Below, piece by piece: positions 1 to 6,418 of a stretch of DNA of 12,013 nucleotides. The first letter of the stretch is position 1. Each line of letters begins with the position of its first letter. Where the stretch lies: the NCBI GenBank assembly GCA_904420235.1, contig CAJFUS010000050.1, positions 1-12,013 of the forward strand, in the 5' to 3' direction. The position numbers and the translations under genes were made by a program. The notes beneath the pieces were generated by a model that was not told where the DNA came from, ran no database searches, and saw only the letters and a list, made by a program, of their open reading frames with translations. The DNA comes from Candidatus Neoanaerotignum tabaqchaliae. GTDB taxonomy: Bacteria > Bacillota > Clostridia > Lachnospirales > Anaerotignaceae.

Positions 1-912
1 ATTTGACGCGTCTATGGCACCCTCGGCGGCTCCGGCGCCTATTATTGTGTGTATTTCGTCAACAAAAAGTATTATGTTGCCGTCTTTTTTAACCTCATCT
101 ATTACGTTTTTCATTCTTTCCTCAAACTCACCGCGGTATTTTGAGCCGGCCACCATTGATGACAAATCAAGATTTACTATCCTCTTGTTTTTAAGTACCT
201 CCGGTATGTCGCCTTTGGCTATTTTCATGGCCAAGCCCTCGGCTATGGCTGTTTTTCCAACTCCCGGGTCGCCTACAAGGCAAGGATTATTCTTTGAGCG
301 TCTGCTTAATATTTGTATAACCCTCTCTATTTCCGTATCCCTTCCAACAATAGGGTCAAAGCGGTTCTCTGCCGCCATTTTTGTAAAATCCCTGCTGTAT
401 TTATCAAGTGTCGGCGTAAGAGATTCTCCTCCCTGTGCCTGCCCGCCCTGAACATTGGCCGGCGTTTTTTGTCCCTTGTCACCTTCTCCCAAAAGCTCCA
501 TAATTTCCTCGTAAAGCCTTTGGATATTAACTCCCAAAACAACAAGTATCCTTACGGCTATGCAGTCACTTTCTCCCAAAAGGGCTATAAGTATGTGCTC
601 TGTTCCAACATATCCTGTTCCCATATTGAGGGCAACCTGAACACTTCTGTCAACTATCCTTTTAACTCTTGGCGTGTATCCCTGCGGCACACCGTTTCCG
701 GTATTTATGCCTATTGTAGATGCTATTTTCTCAACTATATCCTTTTTTGATACTCCTTGGCTTTCAAGGGCTTTGGCTGATACAGAGTCCTTCACGTCAA
801 TAAGACCTATTAATATATGTTCGGTTCCTATATAGTCATGTCCAAGCTCTAAGGCAGCCTGTTGAGCGGCGTTTATAACCTCTTGAGCTTTTCTTGTAAA
901 TCCTCCGTCCAT
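1..912 (-). CDS. clpC: ClpC-type AAA+ unfoldase, N-terminal part (gene continues past the left edge)
   Basis: Translation from the ATG at 912-910 gives 304 residues and runs off the window. ClpC is the ATP-dependent unfoldase that feeds substrates to the ClpP peptidase and clears damaged or tagged proteins in the cytoplasm. Two Clp-N repeats are visible, each containing GTEHIL (about residues 29-34 and near 100). A glycine/glutamine-rich linker follows (about 150-180), then the start of the first AAA+ module: Walker A GDPGVGKT at 214-221 and Walker B with DE at 285-286. The sequence ends just after it, so the second ATPase module and ClpP loop are not seen. The start is fixed by a near-perfect AAGGAGGAA at 918-926. 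In many Firmicutes clpC follows ctsR-mcsA-mcsB, but here the upstream neighbour is a pseudouridine synthase gene. The two Clp-N repeats and the linker favour ClpC over ClpB. Confidence 0.96.
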   Translation of the reverse strand, partial: MDGGFTRKAQEVINAAQQAALELGHDYIGTEHILIGLIDVKDSVSAKALESQGVSKKDIVEKIASTIGINTGNGVPQGYTPRVKRIVDRSVQVALNMGTGYVGTEHILIALLGESDCIAVRILVVLGVNIQRLYEEIMELLGEGDKGQKTPANVQGGQAQGGESLTPTLDKYSRDFTKMAAENRFDPIVGRDTEIERVIQILSRRSKNNPCLVGDPGVGKTAIAEGLAMKIAKGDIPEVLKNKRIVNLDLSSMVAGSKYRGEFEERMKNVIDEVKKDGNIILFVDEIHTIIGAGAAEGAIDASN

Positions 913-931
913 ATTAATTCCTCCTTATAGC

Positions 932-947
932 GCCTGTTTAAGCAGGC
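932..947 (-). other. Short inverted repeat in the clpC leader
   Basis: GCCTG at 932-936 and CAGGC at 943-947 form a 5-bp perfect stem with a 6-nt loop. It ends only a few bases upstream of the clpC Shine-Dalgarno site at 918-926. It could be a small leader hairpin or a protein-binding site; it has no U-tract and is not a terminator. It does not match the CtsR heptamer repeat or the HrcA CIRCE element as I know them. The function is unknown. Confidence 0.3.
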
Positions 948-1061
948 CATATCTATTATTATTTTGCGTCAGTCACATTTATTATCCATGTTTATTTTCC
1001 TTTTTATATAACCTTGTTGCTTATCAGCCACCAAACCTTATGACTGCTAACAAAATTTAAA

Positions 1062-1090
1062 AATTAAAAGACTCTTTGAGCCTTTTAATT
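1062..1090 (-). terminator. Terminator-like hairpin between the rluA-family gene and clpC
   Basis: AATTAAAAG at 1062-1070 pairs with CTTTTAATT at 1082-1090, and CTC at 1072-1074 pairs with GAG at 1078-1080, around a TTT loop. Positions 1071/1081 make a G-U wobble in minus-strand RNA but an A-C mismatch in plus-strand RNA, which argues for minus-strand function. A T-rich stretch follows on the minus strand. It lies about 50 nt after the stop of the pseudouridine synthase gene and is the natural terminator of that operon. It is also placed at the very start of the transcript from the promoter at 1102-1129. Confidence 0.72.
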
Positions 1091-1101
1091 ATATTGTAGT
1101 A

Positions 1102-1129
1102 ATTATAGCACAAAAATTTATTTTGTCAC
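1102..1129 (-). promoter_or_regulatory. Candidate clpC promoter (extended -10, sigma-A type)
   Basis: On the minus strand, GTGACA (1124-1129) is followed by a 16-bp spacer and a perfect TATAAT (1102-1107). TGC directly precedes the TATAAT, which makes an extended -10 element. The expected start near 1095 is about 180 nt upstream of the clpC ATG. I see no equally good promoter between this point and clpC. The transcript would begin a few bases before the hairpin at 1062-1090. The -35 box lies 9 bp beyond the stop codon of the upstream gene. Confidence 0.55.
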
Positions 1130-1137
1130 TATATTTT

Positions 1138-1803
1138 TTAATTTTTTATAAATATTTTATCAAATACGCCTCCATGCGGCCTACATTCTAAATTGTAAAC
1201 ATTTCTTTTGTATGTAAATTTAACTTTCCAAGACCATAGAGATATTGGCATGTTTTCAAAATTAAATGCCCGTCCGCCATATTTTCTGTCGCCCAAAACA
1301 GCATGGCCTCTTGATGAAAACTGAAGCCTTATTTGGTGGTGCCTTCCCGTAATAAGCTTTATTTTAACAAGAGAAAGCTTTCCATATTCTAAACTTTCAA
1401 ATTCTTCCTCAACCTCATACTCAAGAGAGGCTTTTTTAGAGCCGCGTTTTTCAGGGCCGCAAATCTCGGACATATTTGTTCTTGAGTTTTTCCACATAAA
1501 ATCGTTTAAAACGCCATTTTTACTTTCCATAAAGCCGTTTATAACACACTTATAATATTTATCAATACCGCCGTTTGTCATTATTTTGGTAAATTCCGCT
1601 GCTGCGGCCGGTTCTTTTGCCATCAAAACAATTCCGCCAACTGGTCTGTCAAGACGGTTTATAACAAAGCACTCACTGCCGCAAAAATTCTGAACTATGG
1701 TTTTTAAATCTGCGTCCCCTGTTTTATCAGGCTGAACAGGAGTTCCCTGCGGTTTTTCAACAGCTATAAAATTTTCATGGTCACATATAACATTAATTTC
1801 CAT
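1138..1803 (-). CDS. RluA-family RNA pseudouridine synthase
   Basis: The 221-residue protein should isomerise uridine to pseudouridine in rRNA or tRNA; the target site cannot be read from the sequence. Motif II is NRLDRPVGG with the expected catalytic aspartate Asp52. The first residue of the usual HRLDR is Asn here. The C-terminal motif GRHHQIR lies at 153-159 and is followed by GDRKYGG. The protein opens directly with the catalytic fold (VICDHENFIAVEKPQG) and has no S4 domain, so it resembles the compact RluA-type enzymes of Firmicutes. I chose the ATG at 1803-1801. An in-frame GTG at 1842 with GGAG upstream would add 13 residues not typical of the family. The ATG overlaps the last codons of the amylase gene by 11 bp in another frame, which suggests translational coupling from the promoter at 3824-3853. 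Confidence 0.9.
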   Translation of the reverse strand: MEINVICDHENFIAVEKPQGTPVQPDKTGDADLKTIVQNFCGSECFVINRLDRPVGGIVLMAKEPAAAAEFTKIMTNGGIDKYYKCVINGFMESKNGVLNDFMWKNSRTNMSEICGPEKRGSKKASLEYEVEEEFESLEYGKLSLVKIKLITGRHHQIRLQFSSRGHAVLGDRKYGGRAFNFENMPISLWSWKVKFTYKRNVYNLECRPHGGVFDKIFIKN

Positions 1804-3802
1804 TGTATATAACAACCCCGCTTTTTTCCGCGACAGAAACACTTATAACTCCGTTGTCAACTGAGAGTATATTTCCAACACTGCTATATTCAGTATCAAA
1901 AATAATTTTAAAAACGTTTTCCTCAACTGCGCCGCACCGCCAAACCGGAACGTCTATAACACACTGGTTATTATTGTTATTAAAAATAACAACAAATATC
2001 TCTTCTTCTGAAAATCTGGCATAGGATATAATTCCAGTATCCTCGTTTAAAAACATAGTTGAACCTGTCTTAAAAATCTCGTTTTCTTTGCGGAGTTTTA
2101 TGGCTTGTTTATGAAAATTCAAAATTTCCATGTTCTCGTTACCCCAAGGATATGTCCTTCTGTTGTCTGGGTCAGTCCAGCCGTAAACCCCCGCCTCGTC
2201 TCCGTAATATACAGTCGGCGAGCCTACCCACGTCATTTGAAAAAGAACGGCTTCTTTCATAATGCGCATGTCAGTGTTTTTAGAAGCCATAGGGCTTCCG
2301 CTGAAAGAAACACGTCCTTCCGTCATGTTTGTTCTTGTAAGAAATCTTGAATGGTCATGGTTTGAAAGTTCATTCATGGCCGAAACAAGGGATTGATATG
2401 GCAATTTTGCCATAGCCTGAACCATGGCGTTGGCAAATGCTATACCGTTGTTGTAAAGCTCACTGTTATAATAATCGCTGTGTTTTTCCATTCCCGTAAA
2501 AAAATATGAAACCGGCTCCATAAAGGCGTCATAATTCATAACGGTATCCCATTGTTTTCCGTCAAGCCATGGCGACGCGTCGCCATAATGCTCCGCCAGT
2601 ATAAATGCCTCTTTATTAACGGCTTTTACATTTTTTCTGAATTCTTTCCAAAAATAATGGTTATATTCCGGCGACCTTCCCAAATCGGCTCCAACGTCTA
2701 TCCTCCAGCCGTCGGCATTAAACGGAGGCTTAAGCCATTTTGCCGCCACATTCATTATGTCGTTAAAAAGCTCGTTAGAACCTTCGTAATTAAGCTTTGG
2801 GTGATTTGAAAATCCCCACCAAGCCTCGTAGTTCTCGGCGTCACTGTCGTTGTTCCAAATAAAATAATTCCTGAATTTACTATTAATATTTCTAAAAGCG
2901 CCGTCGGCTTCGTCTTTATATATACCTTCTCTGTTAAGCCATTTATTAAAGGCTCCGCAATGGTTAAAAACGCCGTCAAGTATAACTTTTATGCCGTTTT
3001 TATGGGCCTTTTCAACAAGAGAGGCAAACAGCTTGTCAGAAGCCTCAAGGTTGTCATTATTGGTTGTTATGCAAGAGTAAAGAGAAGCATTCTCGTTTGT
3101 GCGGTCGGTTTTCTCAAGAACATGGCCGCTGCAATTAACAACCTTTCCTATGTGGGGGTCTATATGTTCATAGTCCTGTGTGTCATATTTATGATTGCTT
3201 GGTGAAACGAATACTGGGTTAAAATATATTGTCTCAATTCCAAGCTCCTTTAAATACGGCAGTTTTTCCATAACTCCGGTAAGGTCGCCGCCGTAAAAGT
3301 TTCTGACGTCGTCCGCCGAAGGGTACTCGTTCCAATTATCTCTAAAAATAACCGGTTTCCCAAGATATATATATTCGTTAGACTTTACATCGTTTGTTTT
3401 GTCTCCGTTATAAAACCTATCAACATATATTTGATACATAACGTTTCCAACAGCCCATTCCGGAATTTTAAAGTCCCACATAACCGAAAAGTCAGCGTAT
3501 CTTAAAGGCTCTCTGCTTACGCCTACCTTTGAATAGTAATATTTCACGTCGTTTTTAACAATCTCAAAATAATATTTGTCTGTGTCAAATTCTCTGTCAA
3601 AAGTGTATATAAAATAATCAAAATTATTCTTTGAGTGTTTTTTCAACATAGGGAAAGGTTCATCATTAACAACAAGGCTTACACTATCCGCGTCATTTTT
3701 TAAAAGACGTATTTTAACATCAGCTTTGCTGTTTTTTATATTTCTATAATATTTTGTCTCGTCACTGAATACCGCGAGACAGTTAAGTTCTGTATTATCC
3801 AA
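1793..3802 (-). CDS. GH13 alpha-amylase family enzyme, neopullulanase/cyclomaltodextrinase-like
   Basis: This 669-residue enzyme probably hydrolyses alpha-1,4 (perhaps also alpha-1,6) links in maltodextrins. There is no signal peptide, so it acts in the cytoplasm on imported oligosaccharides. An N-terminal beta-rich domain of about 110 residues precedes the barrel (MYQIYVDRFYNGD at 122-134). Conserved region I is DGVFNHCG at 276-283. Region II is GWRIDVGADLG with the nucleophile Asp369. Region III has the acid/base Glu404 (ILAEHYG), and region IV is NHDHSR with Asp483. A longer loop at about 220-260 lies between the DPHIGK segment and region I; I believe this occurs in clostridial relatives. 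A small C-terminal beta domain follows. The start is a TTG at 3802-3800, preceded by GGGAGTGAT at a suitable distance, and no in-frame ATG lies nearby. The exact GH13 subfamily and substrate are not settled. Confidence 0.9.
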   Translation of the reverse strand: MDNTELNCLAVFSDETKYYRNIKNSKADVKIRLLKNDADSVSLVVNDEPFPMLKKHSKNNFDYFIYTFDREFDTDKYYFEIVKNDVKYYYSKVGVSREPLRYADFSVMWDFKIPEWAVGNVMYQIYVDRFYNGDKTNDVKSNEYIYLGKPVIFRDNWNEYPSADDVRNFYGGDLTGVMEKLPYLKELGIETIYFNPVFVSPSNHKYDTQDYEHIDPHIGKVVNCSGHVLEKTDRTNENASLYSCITTNNDNLEASDKLFASLVEKAHKNGIKVILDGVFNHCGAFNKWLNREGIYKDEADGAFRNINSKFRNYFIWNNDSDAENYEAWWGFSNHPKLNYEGSNELFNDIMNVAAKWLKPPFNADGWRIDVGADLGRSPEYNHYFWKEFRKNVKAVNKEAFILAEHYGDASPWLDGKQWDTVMNYDAFMEPVSYFFTGMEKHSDYYNSELYNNGIAFANAMVQAMAKLPYQSLVSAMNELSNHDHSRFLTRTNMTEGRVSFSGSPMASKNTDMRIMKEAVLFQMTWVGSPTVYYGDEAGVYGWTDPDNRRTYPWGNENMEILNFHKQAIKLRKENEIFKTGSTMFLNEDTGIISYARFSEEEIFVVIFNNNNNQCVIDVPVWRCGAVEENVFKIIFDTEYSSVGNILSVDNGVISVSVAEKSGVVIYNGN

Positions 3803-3823
3803 AAAATATCACTCCCGCGTTAA

Positions 3824-3853
3824 AGTATATTATTATTTTATATATAATGTCAA
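3824..3853 (-). promoter_or_regulatory. Sigma-A-type promoter of the amylase-pseudouridine synthase operon
   Basis: TTGACA (3848-3853), an 18-bp spacer and TATACT (3824-3829) lie on the minus strand. The predicted start falls about 15 nt from the TTG start codon, leaving a very short leader that is mostly the ribosome-binding site. I looked for a CcpA cre-like palindrome over the promoter and found none. The rest of 3854-4035 is AT-rich with no gene or further structure I can support. Confidence 0.7.
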
Positions 3854-4035
3854 CACAATATATTTCAGCTTGATATAAAGTCATAAGAATTTCAAAGTTA
3901 AAACTAAAATTTTCATATTTGATTTTAGATTTATTTTTAAGGTTTCTGTCTAATTAATCGAAAACTTATTTGAAAAATTTACATATAAAAGCAGCGTAAT
4001 TCTAAAATTCTATATTATTTGAAATTTTAATCTGT

Positions 4036-4062
4036 AAAAAAACAGCCTTTTGAGGCTGTTTT
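4036..4062 (-). terminator. Rho-independent terminator after the BofC-like gene
   Basis: AAAACAGCC (4039-4047) and GGCTGTTTT (4054-4062) form a perfect 9-bp stem with a 6-nt loop. On the minus strand it runs into seven T residues (4036-4042). It sits 20 nt after the stop of the gene at 4082-4657 and separates it from the amylase operon. Confidence 0.9.
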
Positions 4063-4081
4063 AATCACTATTATATTCATT

Positions 4082-4657
4082 TTAACTGCTGTAATCCTCA
4101 AGCACACGGCTCAAATCATATTCTCCAACAACAATTATGCCTTTTTTAAGCCGTTCCTTTTCCTCGCTGCTTAAAGCAACTGTTTTTATATTTGTTATCT
4201 CTTTTATAGAGCTTCTTCCACCGTTTTCCTCATAGTACACAACTATAACCCCATCCCTATCGGTTACAATATATCTTTGGGTGTCGCTTCCGTAAATTGT
4301 TTTCCGCATAACAACCTTTTGTGGTGAGAAAGACACTATCTCCCAGTTAGGATAATATTTAAGCATATCGTCAAAAGTAAGGTCAAGCATAAAATATGGC
4401 GGTTCTTCCTCAACGGTTTTAACGGTTCCGTCCTCGGAATATACATACTCATATACAATTTTGGTTGACGGAGTTATTTTGTTAGGCGATGATATAACCG
4501 GTTCTCCGTTTTCATTTAAATATGGATTATTGTTTTCCTCGGCTATATTCTGTTCAAAGCCAAAATGACCTGAGGCCAAAAAATATCCGCCTATTCCTGA
4601 AATGATACACACAGCGGCCATTATAACGCCTATAACATAAATTTTACGTCTGTCCAA
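4082..4657 (-). CDS. BofC C-terminal-domain-like membrane-anchored protein
   Basis: The protein is 191 residues from the TTG at 4657-4655. It has a short basic N terminus (DRRK), one hydrophobic helix at about 6-27 and then a soluble part expected outside the membrane. A Pro/Asn-rich linker (about 30-65) precedes a mixed domain. The final 60 residues (YIVTDRDGVIVVYY at 129-142, ending KKGIIVVGEYDLSRVLEDY) resemble the BofC C-terminal domain found in clostridial proteins. In Bacillus subtilis BofC restrains the SpoIVB signalling protease at the pro-sigma-K checkpoint. That role is only suggested here, from the domain resemblance and the sigma-G-type promoter. AGAGGGG at 4664-4670 supports this start. 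An upstream in-frame TTG at 4699 lies beyond the predicted transcription start and is unlikely. The gene is transcribed alone. Confidence 0.65.
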   Translation of the reverse strand: MDRRKIYVIGVIMAAVCIISGIGGYFLASGHFGFEQNIAEENNNPYLNENGEPVISSPNKITPSTKIVYEYVYSEDGTVKTVEEEPPYFMLDLTFDDMLKYYPNWEIVSFSPQKVVMRKTIYGSDTQRYIVTDRDGVIVVYYEENGGRSSIKEITNIKTVALSSEEKERLKKGIIVVGEYDLSRVLEDYSS

Positions 4658-4681
4658 AAATATCCCCTCTTTCCATAAGGA

Positions 4682-4711
4682 TATTATGGACAAGTACAAA
4701 CTTAGTTATTC
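4682..4711 (-). promoter_or_regulatory. Sigma-G (forespore) type promoter of the BofC-like gene
   Basis: On the minus strand GAATA (4707-4711) is followed by exactly 18 bp and then CATAATA (4682-4688). This fits the Bacillus sigma-G consensus as I know it (GHATR, 18 bp, CATWHTA). The predicted start near 4675 is just upstream of the ribosome-binding site at 4664-4670. No good TTGACA/TATAAT pair lies in 4658-4772. Since bofC of Bacillus is expressed in the forespore, promoter and gene content agree. Confidence 0.6.
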
Positions 4712-4772
4712 ATAAATATGGAAAAAGCCAAAGGTTTAGACATTTGAAGTATAAAACGTACTTATTTCCAAC

Positions 4773-6389
4773 TTACTTTATTAAATGAAACTTTTCACAT
4801 ATAGAGACAATTTTACCTCCAGCTGGAAGTGTGTATATGTCATCTTTTAATATTCCTTTTATGAATATCATAATAACAAAGTACGCAGCCATTGCCGCTA
4901 TAACAGAAACAAGAGTCGAAACCGTATTGTTATCAATAAGGATAAAACAGCCTTCATAAACTCCAAAGCAAATCGCGCCCATAAGAAGCGATGCCGCAAG
5001 AGGCTTTATCATTATGTCAACAAGATTAATTTTAAGCTTTGTTATTTTAACAAGAGCAAAAAAGTTAAGTCCCGATGCAACAACATAGCAGGCTATTGTT
5101 GATATAACAGCTCCCTTTACATTAATTGAAGGTATTATTATAAGGAAATAATTGAATATTATCTTAACTATGGCTCCAAAAAAGGCGTTTAATGCCGGTA
5201 TTTTAACTCTTCCTATGCCCTGAAGCGTTCCCGTAACTATCTGGGAAAGAGCGAGGAATATTATTGATATTGAGCCGATTTTCAAAAGCTCTCCGCCTCC
5301 AGGTTCCGTTGGGAAAAGCATCATAAGTATTTGGTCGGATAAAACCGCCATTCCAACAGCCGCCGGTATTGATATTATCATTGATATTTTTATGGCCATG
5401 TTAATCTTTCGTCCCACAGCCTTTTTATCTTTTAGCGCCATAGAGGATGCTATGTTTGGAATTGCCGCTGTAGCTATTGAGGTTGATATGGCAACCGGCA
5501 GCGTTGTAAGCACAACATATTTTCCTTGAAGCTGACCGTAAAGCGTCTGTGCCTCACTGTAGGTAAAAGCCCCTGAATCCAGCAGCCTTGACATAACCAT
5601 AAAAGTATCAACAAGATTTGTTATGCTGTATATAGCTGTTCCTATAATAATTGGTACTGCCGTTGACAAAAGAATTTTAAGTATGCGTCTATTGGATTCC
5701 AATTCATATCCAACTACCGGTCGGGTGTTTCTTCTTTTAATACTGCCCATGTTAAGCACATACACAAAAATCATCATTAAAAGTCCGGCCAATGCGCCTA
5801 TACCGGTTCCAAGCGTTCCTCCCGCGGCTCCAAGTGCAACGCTCTGTTTCATAAGCAAATAGGCCAACGCTACGCTTGATACAGCGTTAAAAAGCTGTTC
5901 CACAATCTGGGAAAAAGCCGTTGGCACCATATTGTTCATACCCTGAAAATATCCCCTGTAAACTGACATTATGCCAACTATTAATATGGTTGGGGCCAAA
6001 GTTAAAAGAGTGTAATATGAATCCGGCATTTTTAGTATGTTTGCGGCAATGGGCTTGGCAAACACAACAAGAAGAATCATTGCCAATGTGCCCATTCCAA
6101 CCGAAAACATCATTGAAACACGAAAAACCTTATGGGCGTTTCTATACTCTTTAAGAGCCAACCTTTCGGAAACCATTTTGCCAATGGCCGCAGGAAGGCC
6201 GGCCGATGAAAGTATAAGCAAAAAGTTATACACTTGATATCCGGCCGAATATATGGCATTTCCAGAATCGCCTATAATAGCCGTCATAGGAACACGATAA
6301 AGGAACCCTATAAAACGAACTATCATTCCTGCCGCCGCCAATATAGCCGCCTGCTTTATAAACGACCTTCCTTTTTTGCCTGAACCCAT
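4773..6389 (-). CDS. Lipid-linked oligosaccharide flippase of the MOP superfamily (SpoVB/YtgP/MurJ-like)
   Basis: The 538-residue, very hydrophobic protein has about 14 predicted membrane segments. It opens with the typical FIKQAAILAAAGMIVRFIGFLYRVP and AIYSAGYQVYNFLL segments of SpoVB/YtgP proteins. Such proteins flip lipid-linked envelope precursors across the cytoplasmic membrane: YtgP acts as a lipid II flippase, and SpoVB serves spore cortex synthesis. Length agrees with YtgP (about 540) and SpoVB (about 520), and sequence alone does not decide between them. The start ATG at 6389-6387 follows AGAGGTG. The gene begins 29 nt after the typA stop and has no promoter of its own, so it is read from the typA promoter. 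No sporulation-sigma promoter is visible directly in front of it, which slightly favours a vegetative role. I see no strong terminator after it, only a weak AAGTA/TACTT hairpin. Confidence 0.88.
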   Translation of the reverse strand: MGSGKKGRSFIKQAAILAAAGMIVRFIGFLYRVPMTAIIGDSGNAIYSAGYQVYNFLLILSSAGLPAAIGKMVSERLALKEYRNAHKVFRVSMMFSVGMGTLAMILLVVFAKPIAANILKMPDSYYTLLTLAPTILIVGIMSVYRGYFQGMNNMVPTAFSQIVEQLFNAVSSVALAYLLMKQSVALGAAGGTLGTGIGALAGLLMMIFVYVLNMGSIKRRNTRPVVGYELESNRRILKILLSTAVPIIIGTAIYSITNLVDTFMVMSRLLDSGAFTYSEAQTLYGQLQGKYVVLTTLPVAISTSIATAAIPNIASSMALKDKKAVGRKINMAIKISMIISIPAAVGMAVLSDQILMMLFPTEPGGGELLKIGSISIIFLALSQIVTGTLQGIGRVKIPALNAFFGAIVKIIFNYFLIIIPSINVKGAVISTIACYVVASGLNFFALVKITKLKINLVDIMIKPLAASLLMGAICFGVYEGCFILIDNNTVSTLVSVIAAMAAYFVIMIFIKGILKDDIYTLPAGGKIVSICEKFHLIK

Positions 6390-6418
6390 AAAGCACCTCT
6401 ATCTAAAAAATAACAAAA

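Noticed and set aside
313..750. Plus-strand open frame of 145 codons
   Set aside because: It lies wholly inside clpC on the other strand, has no ribosome-binding site and shows no family resemblance; it is a shadow of the clpC coding bias.
913..1061. CtsR or CIRCE operator, or a known riboswitch, in the clpC leader
   Set aside because: No tandem GGTCAAA-like heptamers and no TTAGCACTC/GAGTGCTAA pair were seen; a TTAGCAG/CTGATAA pairing near 1021-1050 has an internal mismatch and is too short to support.
1804..1842. GTG start adding 13 residues to the pseudouridine synthase
   Set aside because: GGAG stands at a workable distance, but the added residues are not family-like and deepen the overlap with the amylase gene; ATG 1803 starts exactly at the conserved fold. 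Not fully excluded.
3854..4035. Hidden gene or small RNA in the AT-rich gap upstream of the amylase
   Set aside because: No frame with a ribosome-binding site, no second promoter pair and no hairpin besides the terminator at 4036-4062.
4700..4772. Terminator after the flippase gene
   Set aside because: Only a 5-bp AAGTA/TACTT stem without a U-tract is present near 4745-4765; too weak to call.
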